Below, in pieces: positions 38,066-44,963 of a stretch of 58,908 nucleotides of DNA. The position numbers and the translations under genes were made by a program. Below the pieces are notes generated by a model, which had not been told where the DNA came from, made no database searches, and saw nothing but the letters and a program-made list of their open reading frames with translations. How positions within the stretch are numbered: position 1 is the first letter of the stretch; every line of letters begins with the position of its first letter. This stretch comes from a virus, in the IMG/VR virus record IMGVR_UViG_3300034375_009562, positions 1 through 58,908 of that record; one strand, 5' to 3'.

Positions 38066-38820
38066 TTAAGTTTTTCTAAGTAGGTTAATTGATGAGTATA
38101 AAGATCATCTATAGTTTTAATCTTATCATCTTGTTCACATAACCATCTAAATTCTTCTATATTATTAGACCAGTATCTACCTGTCCACCATTGAAATCCT
38201 CTCTTTAGTGATTTATAAATAGAGTCAGAATTATAGGCTAAACCTAAATATAAAAAACTAAGATGTAGTTTTTTAACAAACTGTATTTCAATATACGAAG
38301 ACAGCTTTCCGACTGAAAGGCTTGGATCGCTATAGTTCCACCAAAAAAATTCTGCAAAGGGTGAAGCATTCCATATTGAAATTTTTGTTATTGCTATCAA
38401 TTGGTTGTTTAAATAAAAATGAATAAAGTATCCAGGTTGTGATTTAGTAAAGTATTGTTTTATATATTCATACCTTGCAACATCACTGAAACCTTTATAT
38501 TCACAATATTGAAGATATAGCTCATATATACTGTGAATATCATTTACTTCTTCTTTTATTTCCCAAGTAACAGGAGTATCTCTAACTAAAAGTTTGCTTT
38601 TTCTACTCGGTGAGTAGTCTTCTATATTAATTCTAGTTTGCCTAGATTGATACCAAACTAATTTATTTGGGAAGTTAGGTAGATAAAACTCATGTGTAGG
38701 AGCCCATCCATTTTCAAAAGCATAATTCCATTCAGAATGGTCAAAATCTGCGCTAATCAAAGAGTATATAAAGTCTTTATCTCTTTGTTCACCGTGTACA
38801 TGGTCAAAATAAATTTTCAC
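38053..38820 (-). CDS. Acyltransferase-like protein similar to ATE/Bpt aminoacyl-tRNA transferases
   Basis: 255 residues. The centre (YIKQYFTKSQPGYFIHFYLNNQLIAITKISIW) and later LSVGKLSSYIEIQFVKKLHLSFLYLGLAYNSDSIYKSLKRGF show the strand-helix order of the GNAT fold and strongly recall the C-terminal half of arginyl/leucyl-tRNA-protein transferases (SLGtysilwqIelAkrlglpYLYLGY). The ATE N-terminal zinc cysteines are not visible. It could attach an amino acid to a protein or peptide, but FemX-like or other GNAT functions are possible. Confidence 0.5.
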   Translation of the reverse strand: MKIYFDHVHGEQRDKDFIYSLISADFDHSEWNYAFENGWAPTHEFYLPNFPNKLVWYQSRQTRINIEDYSPSRKSKLLVRDTPVTWEIKEEVNDIHSIYELYLQYCEYKGFSDVARYEYIKQYFTKSQPGYFIHFYLNNQLIAITKISIWNASPFAEFFWWNYSDPSLSVGKLSSYIEIQFVKKLHLSFLYLGLAYNSDSIYKSLKRGFQWWTGRYWSNNIEEFRWLCEQDDKIKTIDDLYTHQLTYLEKLKWHT

Positions 38821-39068
38821 TTGCGATAGTTTCTTGTTTTCTTAGCTATTTTTTTAGGTTGCTTTACGAACTGCTTACCTGCTTTTGATCCTTTTCTTTT
38901 TGCAGCATTAGTTGCGCGTTTTTCGCCAGAAGATAAAGAACTCCATGCAGCTTTAGGTAGGTATCTTCCTCGTTTAGCACGTGGCTTATCTTGCTCTTTT
39001 TTTGAAGAGTAACCCCATTTTTGTTTTGTCCATTTATCGAGTGATCTTTGTGATGCTTTTTTAGGCAT
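38817..39068 (-). CDS. DUF5872-like Lys/Arg-rich protein (83 aa)
   Basis: SLDKWTKQKWGYSSKKEQD followed by a RGRYLPKAAWSSLSSGEKRATNAAK block is the DUF5872 signature seen in phage and giant-virus proteins. Very basic overall (KQPKKIAKKTRNYRK). Probably binds DNA in the virion or organises phage DNA. Stop overlaps the next start by 4 nt. Confidence 0.65.
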   Translation of the reverse strand: MPKKASQRSLDKWTKQKWGYSSKKEQDKPRAKRGRYLPKAAWSSLSSGEKRATNAAKRKGSKAGKQFVKQPKKIAKKTRNYRK

Positions 39069-39220
39069 TATTCAGATTTCCAAATAGTCCATGCGCCATA
39101 AGCTATCATGCCGTAAGCAATTAAACTTACAGGAGTAATAATCATTGCTACACCAGTAGCAATTAGTATAATACCATCCCAAGATGTTCTTTCTTTTAGT
39201 CTACTTTTTATCCAACCCAT
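39068..39220 (-). CDS. Small phage membrane protein (50 aa)
   Basis: MGWIKSRLKERTSWDGI followed by two short hydrophobic segments (ILIATGVAMIITPVSLIAYGMIAYGAW) is a recognisable small phage protein type found in marine T4-like phages. The ATG lies in the end of the DUF6356-like gene; its TAA shares an A with the next ATG (TAATG). Function unknown. Confidence 0.65.
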   Translation of the reverse strand: MGWIKSRLKERTSWDGIILIATGVAMIITPVSLIAYGMIAYGAWTIWKSE

Positions 39221-39410
39221 ATCTTCTCTCCAGAATTTTACTCATTGTATTTGTTGCAGTATGTGTAAAAAATCGTGGTGCAACACCATGTATAAGTAGT
39301 GCAGGAACTAACAATTGTAGTTTTATAGCTGTTTTAAAGGCTTGTTTCATGTGCTGCAAGCCTGTTTCTCCTACGTCATTTAAGTGAGCTTTACACTGTT
39401 TACTAAACAT
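39201..39410 (-). CDS. DUF6356-like small membrane protein (69 aa)
   Basis: CKAHLNDVGETGLQHMKQAF is the DUF6356 signature, with a hydrophobic helix (AIKLQLLVPALLIHGVAPRFF). Small phage/host proteins of this family have unknown roles. Overlaps the following 50-aa membrane protein by 20 nt. Confidence 0.65.
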   Translation of the reverse strand: MFSKQCKAHLNDVGETGLQHMKQAFKTAIKLQLLVPALLIHGVAPRFFTHTATNTMSKILERRYGLDKK

Positions 39411-39424
39411 TTTTATATTATCCT

Positions 39425-39610
39425 TTAATCACGATATCCACCACCCCTTTTTTTGTACTCCGCAGCAAGCAGTTGTGCTTTTCTAGCACTCCATTGTCCG
39501 GGTCTACCGCCTTTTGATCCTGCTTTTATTTTTTGAAATAGCTGCTTTCTAAGAGTAGGTTTAGTGTAGTTACCAGCTTGATTTACTTTTGATTTTGTTT
39601 TCTTTTTCAT
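39425..39610 (-). CDS. Lys-rich KPTLRKxLFxKIKAGSKGG protein (61 aa)
   Basis: KPTLRKQLFQKIKAGSKGG, then PGQWSARKAQLLAAEYKKRGGGY, is a conserved block found in cyanophages and large DNA viruses. It has a basic, helix-forming, Gly-rich composition. Probably a DNA-packaging or virion protein. Coupled to neighbours by ATGA. Confidence 0.65.
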   Translation of the reverse strand: MKKKTKSKVNQAGNYTKPTLRKQLFQKIKAGSKGGRPGQWSARKAQLLAAEYKKRGGGYRD

Positions 39611-39768
39611 TTTTTCTTCTTTTTCTTAAGAATTGCTTTTTGAAGAGCAGCTGGAAGTTTTTTCTGAGCAGCAGTTAACCCATTACCTTTTTTCTTTTTT
39701 GGATCTTCTTTTTTCCCTTTTGATAAAAAAGCAGGTTTACCGCCTTTCATAGGCATCTTTTTAGCCAT
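39607..39768 (-). CDS. Tiny Lys-rich protein (53 aa)
   Basis: MAKKMPMKGGKPAFLSKGKKEDPKKKKGN, a short helix (LTAAQKKLPAALQKAIL) and a C-terminal run of Lys. Its TGA overlaps the next ATG (ATGA). The short helix between Lys-rich arms is reminiscent of histone-like tails. Unknown family. Confidence 0.55.
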   Translation of the reverse strand: MAKKMPMKGGKPAFLSKGKKEDPKKKKGNGLTAAQKKLPAALQKAILKKKKKK

Positions 39769-39963
39769 TTATTTTCTCCTTTTCTTTCGAGCAGTTGAAA
39801 GAGCTATTGCAATAGCTTGTTTTTGTTGAGCTTTTTTCTTAGAAATACCTTTATTTTTAGCTAAAGTAGAGATAGCCTTTGATCTACTTTTACTAGGTTT
39901 TTTCATAAGCTCTTTAATATTACTTGAAATTGTTTTTTGGGATTTTCCCTTTTTCAGAGGCAT
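39769..39963 (-). CDS. DUF6496-like Lys-rich protein (64 aa)
   Basis: Start at 39963 (MPLKKGKSQKTI) because GGAG lies 6 nt upstream. The C-terminal KQAIAIALSTARKKRRK matches the DUF6496 signature; KELMKKPSKSRSKAISTLAKNKGISKKKAQQ repeats a Lys/Ser pattern. Basic, likely DNA-binding. Overlaps the Cys-rich gene by 44 nt. Confidence 0.6.
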   Translation of the reverse strand: MPLKKGKSQKTISSNIKELMKKPSKSRSKAISTLAKNKGISKKKAQQKQAIAIALSTARKKRRK

Positions 39964-40078
39964 TTTTTTCTCCACAAACACAGGTAACACAAACATCATT
40001 GATACACTCTGAGCATTCCACAGATTTACAATGACATTCATGTCCACAGTTTTTACAAGTTTTTATGTAGTTTTTCAT
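39920..40078 (-). CDS. Cys-rich mini-protein, likely metal-binding (52 aa)
   Basis: Frame from ATG at 40078: MKNYIKTCKNCGHECHC ... ECSECIND ... VCVTCVCGEK, with nine cysteines and two histidines in 30 residues, arranged as CxxC pairs typical of zinc ribbons, then a Lys-rich tail. A promoter (40085-40113) lies directly upstream, so this is the first gene of the transcript. No SD is obvious, which is a weakness. Confidence 0.55.
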   Translation of the reverse strand: MKNYIKTCKNCGHECHCKSVECSECINDVCVTCVCGEKNASEKGKIPKNNFK

Positions 40079-40084
40079 ATCATA

Positions 40085-40113
40085 ATAATAACTAAATTTT
40101 TATATAGTGTCAA
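40085..40113 (-). promoter_or_regulatory. Promoter of the Lys-rich gene run
   Basis: On the minus strand TTGACA (40113-40108), 17 nt, TATTAT (40090-40085), immediately upstream of the Cys-rich gene. Confidence 0.65.
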
Positions 40114-40132
40114 TTATGATTTTTGGGATTTA

Positions 40133-40321
40133 CTATTCTAGTGTATAAAAATGCTTATCATATATGTTCCAAAAAGAATCATACATACGAGTTGTTACTT
40201 GAGGATATTCTTTTTGAGCCCTTAATACACTAGTGACAAACTTTCTTTCAAAGTCATTTAGTTCAAGGCTTAAGAGTTGTTTAATATTTTTTAGTGGAAT
40301 TCTTCTACGTTTTTTTATCAT
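40133..40321 (-). CDS. Small basic hypothetical protein (62 aa)
   Basis: MIKKRRRIPLKNIKQLLSLELNDFERKFVTSVLRAQKEYP, helical with a basic start. It overlaps the phoH stop by 4 nt and lies just before the promoter of the next unit. Function unknown. Confidence 0.55.
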   Translation of the reverse strand: MIKKRRRIPLKNIKQLLSLELNDFERKFVTSVLRAQKEYPQVTTRMYDSFWNIYDKHFYTLE

Positions 40322-40953
40322 CTTAAATACTTTATTAACTCCTTAACTAATTTACTTCTAACAACATCATCATCTTCAAACTGAACAGAGGATACAAGAC
40401 TACAGGGTTTAAGTCTTCTAAGTGACCAATCTAATCCATTTTCTTCAAATAAATCAGACTGAGTTATATCTCCTGTAATAGAGCATTTGATATTATGTCC
40501 GAATCGTGTTAAAAACATTTTCATTTGCTCAATAGTTGTATTCTGTGCCTCATCTAAAATGATAAAAGTATCATTAAAAGTTCTTCCCCTCATATAAGCA
40601 AGAGGTGCTACTTCAATTACACCATCTTTTATCATATCTTCAATTGTTTTTTTATCATATATTGAAGATAAAATATCTAACAAAGGATCTATAAAAGGAT
40701 TTACTTTTTCTTCAATAGTTCCAGGTAAATAACCAAGTTCTTCTGTAGCAACAACTGGTCTAGTTATAACTATTCTATCTATTAATTCATCTTCAAAAAA
40801 CTTTAAAGCAGCTGAACAAGCCGCATAAGTTTTGCCGCTTCCAGCGGCTCCTGTTAAATATATTAGATCAAAATGATTTAATAATTCATAATATTCTTTT
40901 TGTCTTTCAGATGGTTCAATTAGTCTTTTCGTTGTTCTTTTTTTGTAACTCAT
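40318..40953 (-). CDS. phoH: PhoH-like ATPase
   Basis: 211 residues. Walker A GAAGSGKT (35-42), Walker B-like FIILDEAQN (about 130-138), and ITGDITQSDL sensor, as in phage PhoH proteins. PhoH is very common in marine phages; it is an ATPase linked to RNA metabolism or phosphate stress, with unproven phage function. Overlaps the exonuclease gene by 38 nt. Confidence 0.9.
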   Translation of the reverse strand: MSYKKRTTKRLIEPSERQKEYYELLNHFDLIYLTGAAGSGKTYAACSAALKFFEDELIDRIVITRPVVATEELGYLPGTIEEKVNPFIDPLLDILSSIYDKKTIEDMIKDGVIEVAPLAYMRGRTFNDTFIILDEAQNTTIEQMKMFLTRFGHNIKCSITGDITQSDLFEENGLDWSLRRLKPCSLVSSVQFEDDDVVRSKLVKELIKYLR

Positions 40954-41617
40954 AAAACTGTTTTACTCTAAATTTAAGTTCTGGTATATAGTTGACTACT
41001 TTTCCCTCAAAAAGTTGCATATCAACTTGATCTCCGCCGATTACAATAGCAAAGTTATTTATCTCAGTATGAAATAGGTAGTTATGTGCTACTGCATAGG
41101 CAGTCGCTTGAACATAATAGTTTTTAATTGTAGAAGGATATTTTTTCTTTCTGGAAGTTTTAAAGTCAATTATAGAAAGAGTATCATTCCATAAACCGAT
41201 ACCGTCAACACGACCAGCAAATCTAAGTTTTGGATGCCAAAGAGGTATTTCTTGAGCATACGGAATAAAATTATTTTTTTCACACTCTTTTATAATTGCG
41301 CGGGTAGGTTGTCTAATCTTAACAGGTTCTTCATGTAGTCCAGACTCTAAAAAGTATTTAGAAAACTCCCTATCGTCTTGTTTAAAATACTGCTCTATGT
41401 AATCGTGCACAGCCGTACCTCGCTCAGATGCTTCTTGCATCACACGATCAGCTTCTGCATCGCCAACTTTTTTACGCCAGCGAACTAAGAATGATTTGTC
41501 TGAGGTTGCACTAAGAATTGTAGTGATAGAAGGGTATGTTCCAGCTGGGGTCTTATAAACTCGCCCATCAGGAGAATCAATGTTATATGCTTCTTCGCAA
41601 ATTGAATAATCAAACAA
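40916..41617 (-). CDS. PD-(D/E)XK exonuclease (Cas4/RecB-like)
   Basis: 233 residues. GTAVHDYIEQYF, then LRFAGRVDGIGLWNDTLSIIDFKTSRKKK and NYYVQATAYAVAHNY are the catalytic D-IIDFKT and QAxxY motifs of the RecB/Cas4-type nuclease family. Likely a phage recombination exonuclease; comparable proteins stand near polymerase/helicase genes in marine podoviruses. Confidence 0.82.
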   Translation of the reverse strand: MFDYSICEEAYNIDSPDGRVYKTPAGTYPSITTILSATSDKSFLVRWRKKVGDAEADRVMQEASERGTAVHDYIEQYFKQDDREFSKYFLESGLHEEPVKIRQPTRAIIKECEKNNFIPYAQEIPLWHPKLRFAGRVDGIGLWNDTLSIIDFKTSRKKKYPSTIKNYYVQATAYAVAHNYLFHTEINNFAIVIGGDQVDMQLFEGKVVNYIPELKFRVKQFYELQKKNNEKTN

Positions 41618-41942
41618 TGGTAAATCTTTCTCTAAGGTTATCTGGTTTTTCTCTTATAAAACCTTCTGATTTAAGTTCTTCTACCATTTCTGACCATAGT
41701 TTTTTAGATCGAGCAAGCTCTTCTTCGCTTCTTGCTGGTAGATCTATTCCATTCATAGTTGATAAAAATGCAGAGGCGAGAAAAAGATTAGCAGAACCTA
41801 TTTCTCTAGTAGGAATATCATCTACTAGTCTCTCTTCTACTAATTCTATTGAACTTACTTTTAAATCGTCATCTGCTCCTCTATAAACATCTAGAGGGTC
41901 TTCCATTAAGTAAGTTTTAAATAAAGTTTTTACGTCTGTCAT
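41610..41942 (-). CDS. Hypothetical protein (110 aa)
   Basis: Acidic helical protein (MTDVKTLFKTYLMEDPLDVYRGADDDL ... EELARSKKLWSEMVEELKSEGF). Overlaps neighbours by 4-8 nt on both sides. No family recognised. Confidence 0.55.
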   Translation of the reverse strand: MTDVKTLFKTYLMEDPLDVYRGADDDLKVSSIELVEERLVDDIPTREIGSANLFLASAFLSTMNGIDLPARSEEELARSKKLWSEMVEELKSEGFIREKPDNLRERFTIV

Positions 41943-42235
41943 GATTGGTTGAAAATTCCTAGTATAGTATAAGTAAAAGTAGCTATACCAGTAATTAACG
42001 CTCCTACAAACAAAAGAGTTCTAAAAGATGTTCGCCCTTGGGTAGCCATTTTATGTAGTTCTGCAATTTGTTTTGAATTATCCTCTATAGCTTTATCCAT
42101 TTTTTCTAGGGTTTTCTGAAGTTGTTCATATCTTTCAGCACAAACAGCTTCATGTGTACTCAAATCACTTTTAGTTTGTTGAGTACGTTCATGAAGCCAA
42201 TTTATGTTCTGCGTTGTTTCAGGAGTAGTTTCCAT
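41939..42235 (-). CDS. Coiled-coil protein with C-terminal TM helix, XhlA-like holin candidate
   Basis: 98 residues. About 20-65: heptad coiled coil (HEAVCAERYEQLQKTLEKMDKAIEDNSKQIAEL). About 72-95: membrane helix (LLFVGALITGIATFTYTILGI) and a short tail. This is the layout of haemolysin XhlA-type and similar lysis proteins. It lies next to the SleB-like hydrolase, with its own promoter (42242-42270). Holin role is inferred from layout and neighbour. Confidence 0.5.
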   Translation of the reverse strand: METTPETTQNINWLHERTQQTKSDLSTHEAVCAERYEQLQKTLEKMDKAIEDNSKQIAELHKMATQGRTSFRTLLFVGALITGIATFTYTILGIFNQS

Positions 42236-42241
42236 GTTTTG

Positions 42242-42270
42242 AGTTTACCACCTTACTACTAGGCAGTCAA
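42242..42270 (-). promoter_or_regulatory. Promoter between the hydrolase and the XhlA-like gene
   Basis: On the minus strand TTGACT (42270-42265), 17 nt, TAAACT (42247-42242). Confidence 0.5.
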
Positions 42271-42281
42271 AAAAAATATTA

Positions 42282-42803
42282 TTATTTTTCCCACCTGTAA
42301 AATATATGATCATCTATTTGTGTCACTCTTATATGATCTTTTCCCCAATCAGGAGCGACATAGTATGCGTGATAATGAGTAGAGCCCTCAGTAATATCTA
42401 TAAAAAGAACTCTTTTATCTAAAAATAAACCAGCAACTTCTAACATTTTTTTATATGTTTTAAAGTCTTTTATTTCGTCTGCTTTACCATCACACCACCA
42501 AGAAAATTGGCATTTATGACGAACAGGGTAAAAGATGCGTTCTTCTGCATCAAGAGTTGGATCTATTCTGGTTTTCCAACTTTCTTTTGTAGGTCCTTCA
42601 TAGATAACTCCACAAATTGTGTTTGGAAATCTAGTATCATTTACACGATTTATTACCACTAAAGATATTGCAATTTGACCCGCAAAACTTTGGTCTCTTG
42701 CTTCAAAATAAAGATTTTTTGCTAAACAGGTTAAATCTTTTTCATCAGCGACAGCGCTATACGCACTGAATAGTAGGAGAGTAGTAAGTAGTCCTCTGAT
42801 CAT
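42282..42803 (-). CDS. SleB-type cell-wall hydrolase with signal peptide (endolysin candidate)
   Basis: Start at 42803 gives a classical Sec signal (MIRGLLTTLLLFSAYSAVADEK); longer in-frame starts exist in the Fpg gene overlap. The mature part is Hydrolase_2/SleB: CLAKNLYFEARDQSFAGQIAISLVVINRV, then CQFSWWCDGKADEI and STHYHAYYV. The catalytic Glu lies in YFEAR. A secreted lysin would let the phage time lysis via membrane energy changes. It overlaps the Fpg 3' end by 47 nt. Confidence 0.82.
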   Translation of the reverse strand: MIRGLLTTLLLFSAYSAVADEKDLTCLAKNLYFEARDQSFAGQIAISLVVINRVNDTRFPNTICGVIYEGPTKESWKTRIDPTLDAEERIFYPVRHKCQFSWWCDGKADEIKDFKTYKKMLEVAGLFLDKRVLFIDITEGSTHYHAYYVAPDWGKDHIRVTQIDDHIFYRWEK

Positions 42804-43641
42804 CCAAAACAACTTTAAGCACCTCATTTCCATAAATATCTGTTTTCTGCCCATAAACCATTACTCTAGATGGGTCTCTCGCAGAAACCATTTCACTAGG
42901 ATTTGAAGGAAATCTAGTATAGTTCCCATGAGAAGCATACAAATCAGAATAAGATTGAATAGTAGCTCCTCCACTTTCATAAGAGGATTTTAACACTTTT
43001 ACAATAGCTTTGTATAGCCTTGTCAGATCTTCGTCTGAAAGCTCTTCAATCTTTTTAAAAGGTGAGATGCTAGATAAAAATAAAGACTCACTTTTATAGA
43101 TATTTCCTACCCCACTTATATACTTTTGCTCCATTAAAAATTTTACAATAGACTTGCTTGAATACTTTCTACAAATATTTATGAAGTCTGAAATAGAACA
43201 AGGTGCGTTTAACATATCAGGACCGATAGTTCTTAGTTTTTTATGAAGTTCTTCTATACCGTTTACAAACTTTAGAGTCCCAAAATTTCTAGCATCACAA
43301 TAAAAAACATCAAATGTTTCAGTCTCATATCTATTTACCCGAGTTAAAGTAAATCGTACTCTGGAATGTTTGTTCTCTTCAAGTTTATAGTTACCACTCA
43401 TTCCTAAAGTAGAGTAGATGAACCAGTCTTTTTCTAGTTCCCACCAAATAAATTTTCCTTTATTATTAACTGATTTTACAAGTAAATCACCTTTTGCTAA
43501 TAATTCTAAAAAATTAAAATACCCATCTGGTGCTTTTTTGGTGTATCTACCTGAAATAGGCTCAATGTCGTTTAAAAAAGTATTCCCGACAACAGTATTT
43601 AGCTGTCGGGATACTCTAGTTACTTCTGGACCTTCAGGCAT
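42757..43641 (-). CDS. Formamidopyrimidine/endonuclease VIII-type DNA glycosylase, zincless finger
   Basis: 294 residues. N-terminal MPEGPEV supplies the catalytic Pro2 and Glu3; NKGKFIWWEL gives the conserved Lys; YISGVGNIYKSESLF is the helix-two-turn-helix. The C-terminal finger (VMVYGQKTDIYGNEVL ... QRTTYYSPTIQ) has the beta-hairpin shape and final catalytic Arg but none of the four zinc cysteines, a zincless finger as in some Nei-like enzymes. Removes oxidised bases. Confidence 0.9.
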   Translation of the reverse strand: MPEGPEVTRVSRQLNTVVGNTFLNDIEPISGRYTKKAPDGYFNFLELLAKGDLLVKSVNNKGKFIWWELEKDWFIYSTLGMSGNYKLEENKHSRVRFTLTRVNRYETETFDVFYCDARNFGTLKFVNGIEELHKKLRTIGPDMLNAPCSISDFINICRKYSSKSIVKFLMEQKYISGVGNIYKSESLFLSSISPFKKIEELSDEDLTRLYKAIVKVLKSSYESGGATIQSYSDLYASHGNYTRFPSNPSEMVSARDPSRVMVYGQKTDIYGNEVLKVVLDDQRTTYYSPTIQCV

Positions 43642-43964
43642 TACTTAATCCAGTTTTCTGTTGAATAAGAACTAGTCCAAACATATTCAACCTGAAGCAA
43701 CTTTTGCATTGCAAAAATATCTTGACACTCGTTCATAATTTTGATACACTCATTTGTAAACTTTGTAAAGATATTAGTATTGATTGCATCTACTGGATAA
43801 CCAAATTTTTCAGCAGGATGCTTATACAAGTGTTTTGAATAGTAAGTAGGGTTATTAAGTTTAAGGATTAAAGGTTTCAATTCTCTTTTTAAGTCGTCAC
43901 AGCTTTCATAATCAGCCTGAAGAATTGCTTTGATTGAGATAAAATCTTTTATATACTTATTCAT
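43641..43964 (-). CDS. Hypothetical protein (107 aa)
   Basis: Helical, beginning MNKYIKDFISIKAILQADYESCDDLKREL, with AEKFGYPVDAINTNIFTKF in the centre. Its stop overlaps the glycosylase start. No family recognised. Confidence 0.55.
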   Translation of the reverse strand: MNKYIKDFISIKAILQADYESCDDLKRELKPLILKLNNPTYYSKHLYKHPAEKFGYPVDAINTNIFTKFTNECIKIMNECQDIFAMQKLLQVEYVWTSSYSTENWIK

Positions 43965-44206
43965 TAGAAGATCTCCAATAGAGTTGATGGGTATTGTCCC
44001 CAGTATTCTTTCTTATCGTAATAAGGGGCTGTTTCAATAGACTTAATTGTCTTGTTAATGCTAATAGCAGCATGAGTCCAGACACGATGTTTCATCTCTG
44101 ATTCTCCAGCTTCTATCCTTAACATTTCCATGTCACGAATTGCTGAATGAGGATTCCATCTTACTAGATTTACACAACGACTGATTTCTGACTGGAAATC
44201 ATACAT
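43964..44206 (-). CDS. Hypothetical protein, first gene of the left arm (80 aa)
   Basis: MYDFQSEISRCVNLVRWNPHSAIRDMEMLRIEAGESEM... helical. AGGAG lies about 8 nt before the ATG and can pair with an upstream segment (44240-44248). The promoter at 44249-44277 starts the whole minus-strand arm here. Function unknown. Confidence 0.55.
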   Translation of the reverse strand: MYDFQSEISRCVNLVRWNPHSAIRDMEMLRIEAGESEMKHRVWTHAAISINKTIKSIETAPYYDKKEYWGQYPSTLLEIF

Positions 44207-44209
44207 TTT

Positions 44210-44248
44210 TAACTCCTGTTTTTATTTATCGTTTCTAATACAAGAGTT
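44210..44248 (-). promoter_or_regulatory. Hairpin that could mask the ribosome-binding site of the first left-arm gene
   Basis: On the minus strand AACTCTTGT (44248-44240) can pair with ACAGGAGTT, which contains AGGAG (9 pairs, one G-U). Because the promoter start point falls near 44242, most of the first arm may not be transcribed, so the hairpin would matter only for read-through RNA. Confidence 0.35.
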
Positions 44249-44277
44249 ATATTATCCTAAAAATAACCAATAAGCAA
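44249..44277 (-). promoter_or_regulatory. Divergent promoter, left arm
   Basis: On the minus strand TTGCTT (44277-44272), 17 nt, TAATAT (44254-44249). It lies in the only divergent intergenic region of the window. Confidence 0.65.
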
Positions 44278-44341
44278 GAAAAAAATCAAGTTATTTGCAG
44301 GAGAGTTTTTTGGTAAGAAAAAAACTTATTGGAGTAAGATA

Positions 44342-44581
44342 ATGAAAAAGGTTTTAGGTATTTACGATATTAATAATAAAATATATGTTCAAAGAGAACT
44401 ATATAAACTATCTCTTTTAGGCTATGCAACTGAAGCTAAAGATAACTCAGACTTTTCTAAGAGATATTTAACACCGTGTTTTATCTGTTTAAAACACGGT
44501 AGTGTAGTTTCTAAACTGTTTGGGAAATACTCTTCTAACAAGGTAGAAACTTGGGTAAAAAATAAATTAAAGGTAACTTAA
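44342..44581 (+). CDS. Hypothetical protein, first gene of the right arm (79 aa)
   Basis: GGAG 7 nt before ATG. Begins MKKVLGIYDINNKIYVQRELYKLSLLGY; the centre TPCFICLKHGSVVSKLFGKYSSNKVETWV has a CxxC-like pair. Its TAA overlaps the bS21-like start. No family recognised. The plus-strand promoter for the arm was not clear. Confidence 0.6.
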   Translation: MKKVLGIYDINNKIYVQRELYKLSLLGYATEAKDNSDFSKRYLTPCFICLKHGSVVSKLFGKYSSNKVETWVKNKLKVT

Positions 44582-44856
44582 TGAAAATTAATGTAAAAAG
44601 ATTTAATAACGATGTTGGTAAAGCATATAAAGTGATGATGAGAAAGTTAAATAACGAAGGCTTTTACACAGATCTTAAGAAAAGAGAGTACTTTACTAGC
44701 AAAGGTGAGCAGCAGAGACTTGATAAAAAAGTTGGTAGAAAAAGATTTTTAAAAGCTGAAAAGAAAAGACAAGAATTATTTGAAAAATTAGAACGAAGAA
44801 TACCTAACTCTAAAAGACCGAATAATAATAGGCCAAAGACCAAAAGCAAAAATTAA
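44581..44856 (+). CDS. rpsU: Ribosomal protein bS21-like
   Basis: 91 residues. NNDVGKAYKVMMRKLNNEG, then FYTDLKKREYFTSKGEQQR and KKVGRKRFLKAEKKRQEL follow the bS21 consensus (DVALRRFKR.CEK.G...E...REYYEKP...R.RK......R), with a longer basic tail. bS21 helps ribosomes start on mRNAs; marine phages are known to carry it. It sits directly before the tmRNA gene, forming a translation module. Start overlaps the upstream TAA. Confidence 0.75.
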   Translation: MKINVKRFNNDVGKAYKVMMRKLNNEGFYTDLKKREYFTSKGEQQRLDKKVGRKRFLKAEKKRQELFEKLERRIPNSKRPNNNRPKTKSKN

Positions 44857-44865
44857 TTTTTGCTT
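44844..44865. repeat. 22-bp perfect palindrome at the bS21 stop codon
   Basis: AAGCAAAAATT followed by its exact inverse AATTTTTGCTT, spanning the bS21 stop codon and touching the -35 box of the tmRNA promoter (44864-44869). It could be a weak terminator for the small operon or an operator. Confidence 0.6.
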
Positions 44866-44892
44866 GCTAAGTACTAAATTTTTTGTTAAATT
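44864..44892 (+). promoter_or_regulatory. Promoter of the tmRNA
   Basis: TTGCTA (44864-44869), 17 nt, TAAATT (44887-44892). The predicted start near 44899 precedes the acceptor piece. Confidence 0.6.
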
Positions 44893-44963
44893 ATATTCAA
44901 TAGCTTCGTTGAAGCAAGTCAAACACTAGACTGGACGCGGGGGCAGTACCCGCCGCCTCCACC

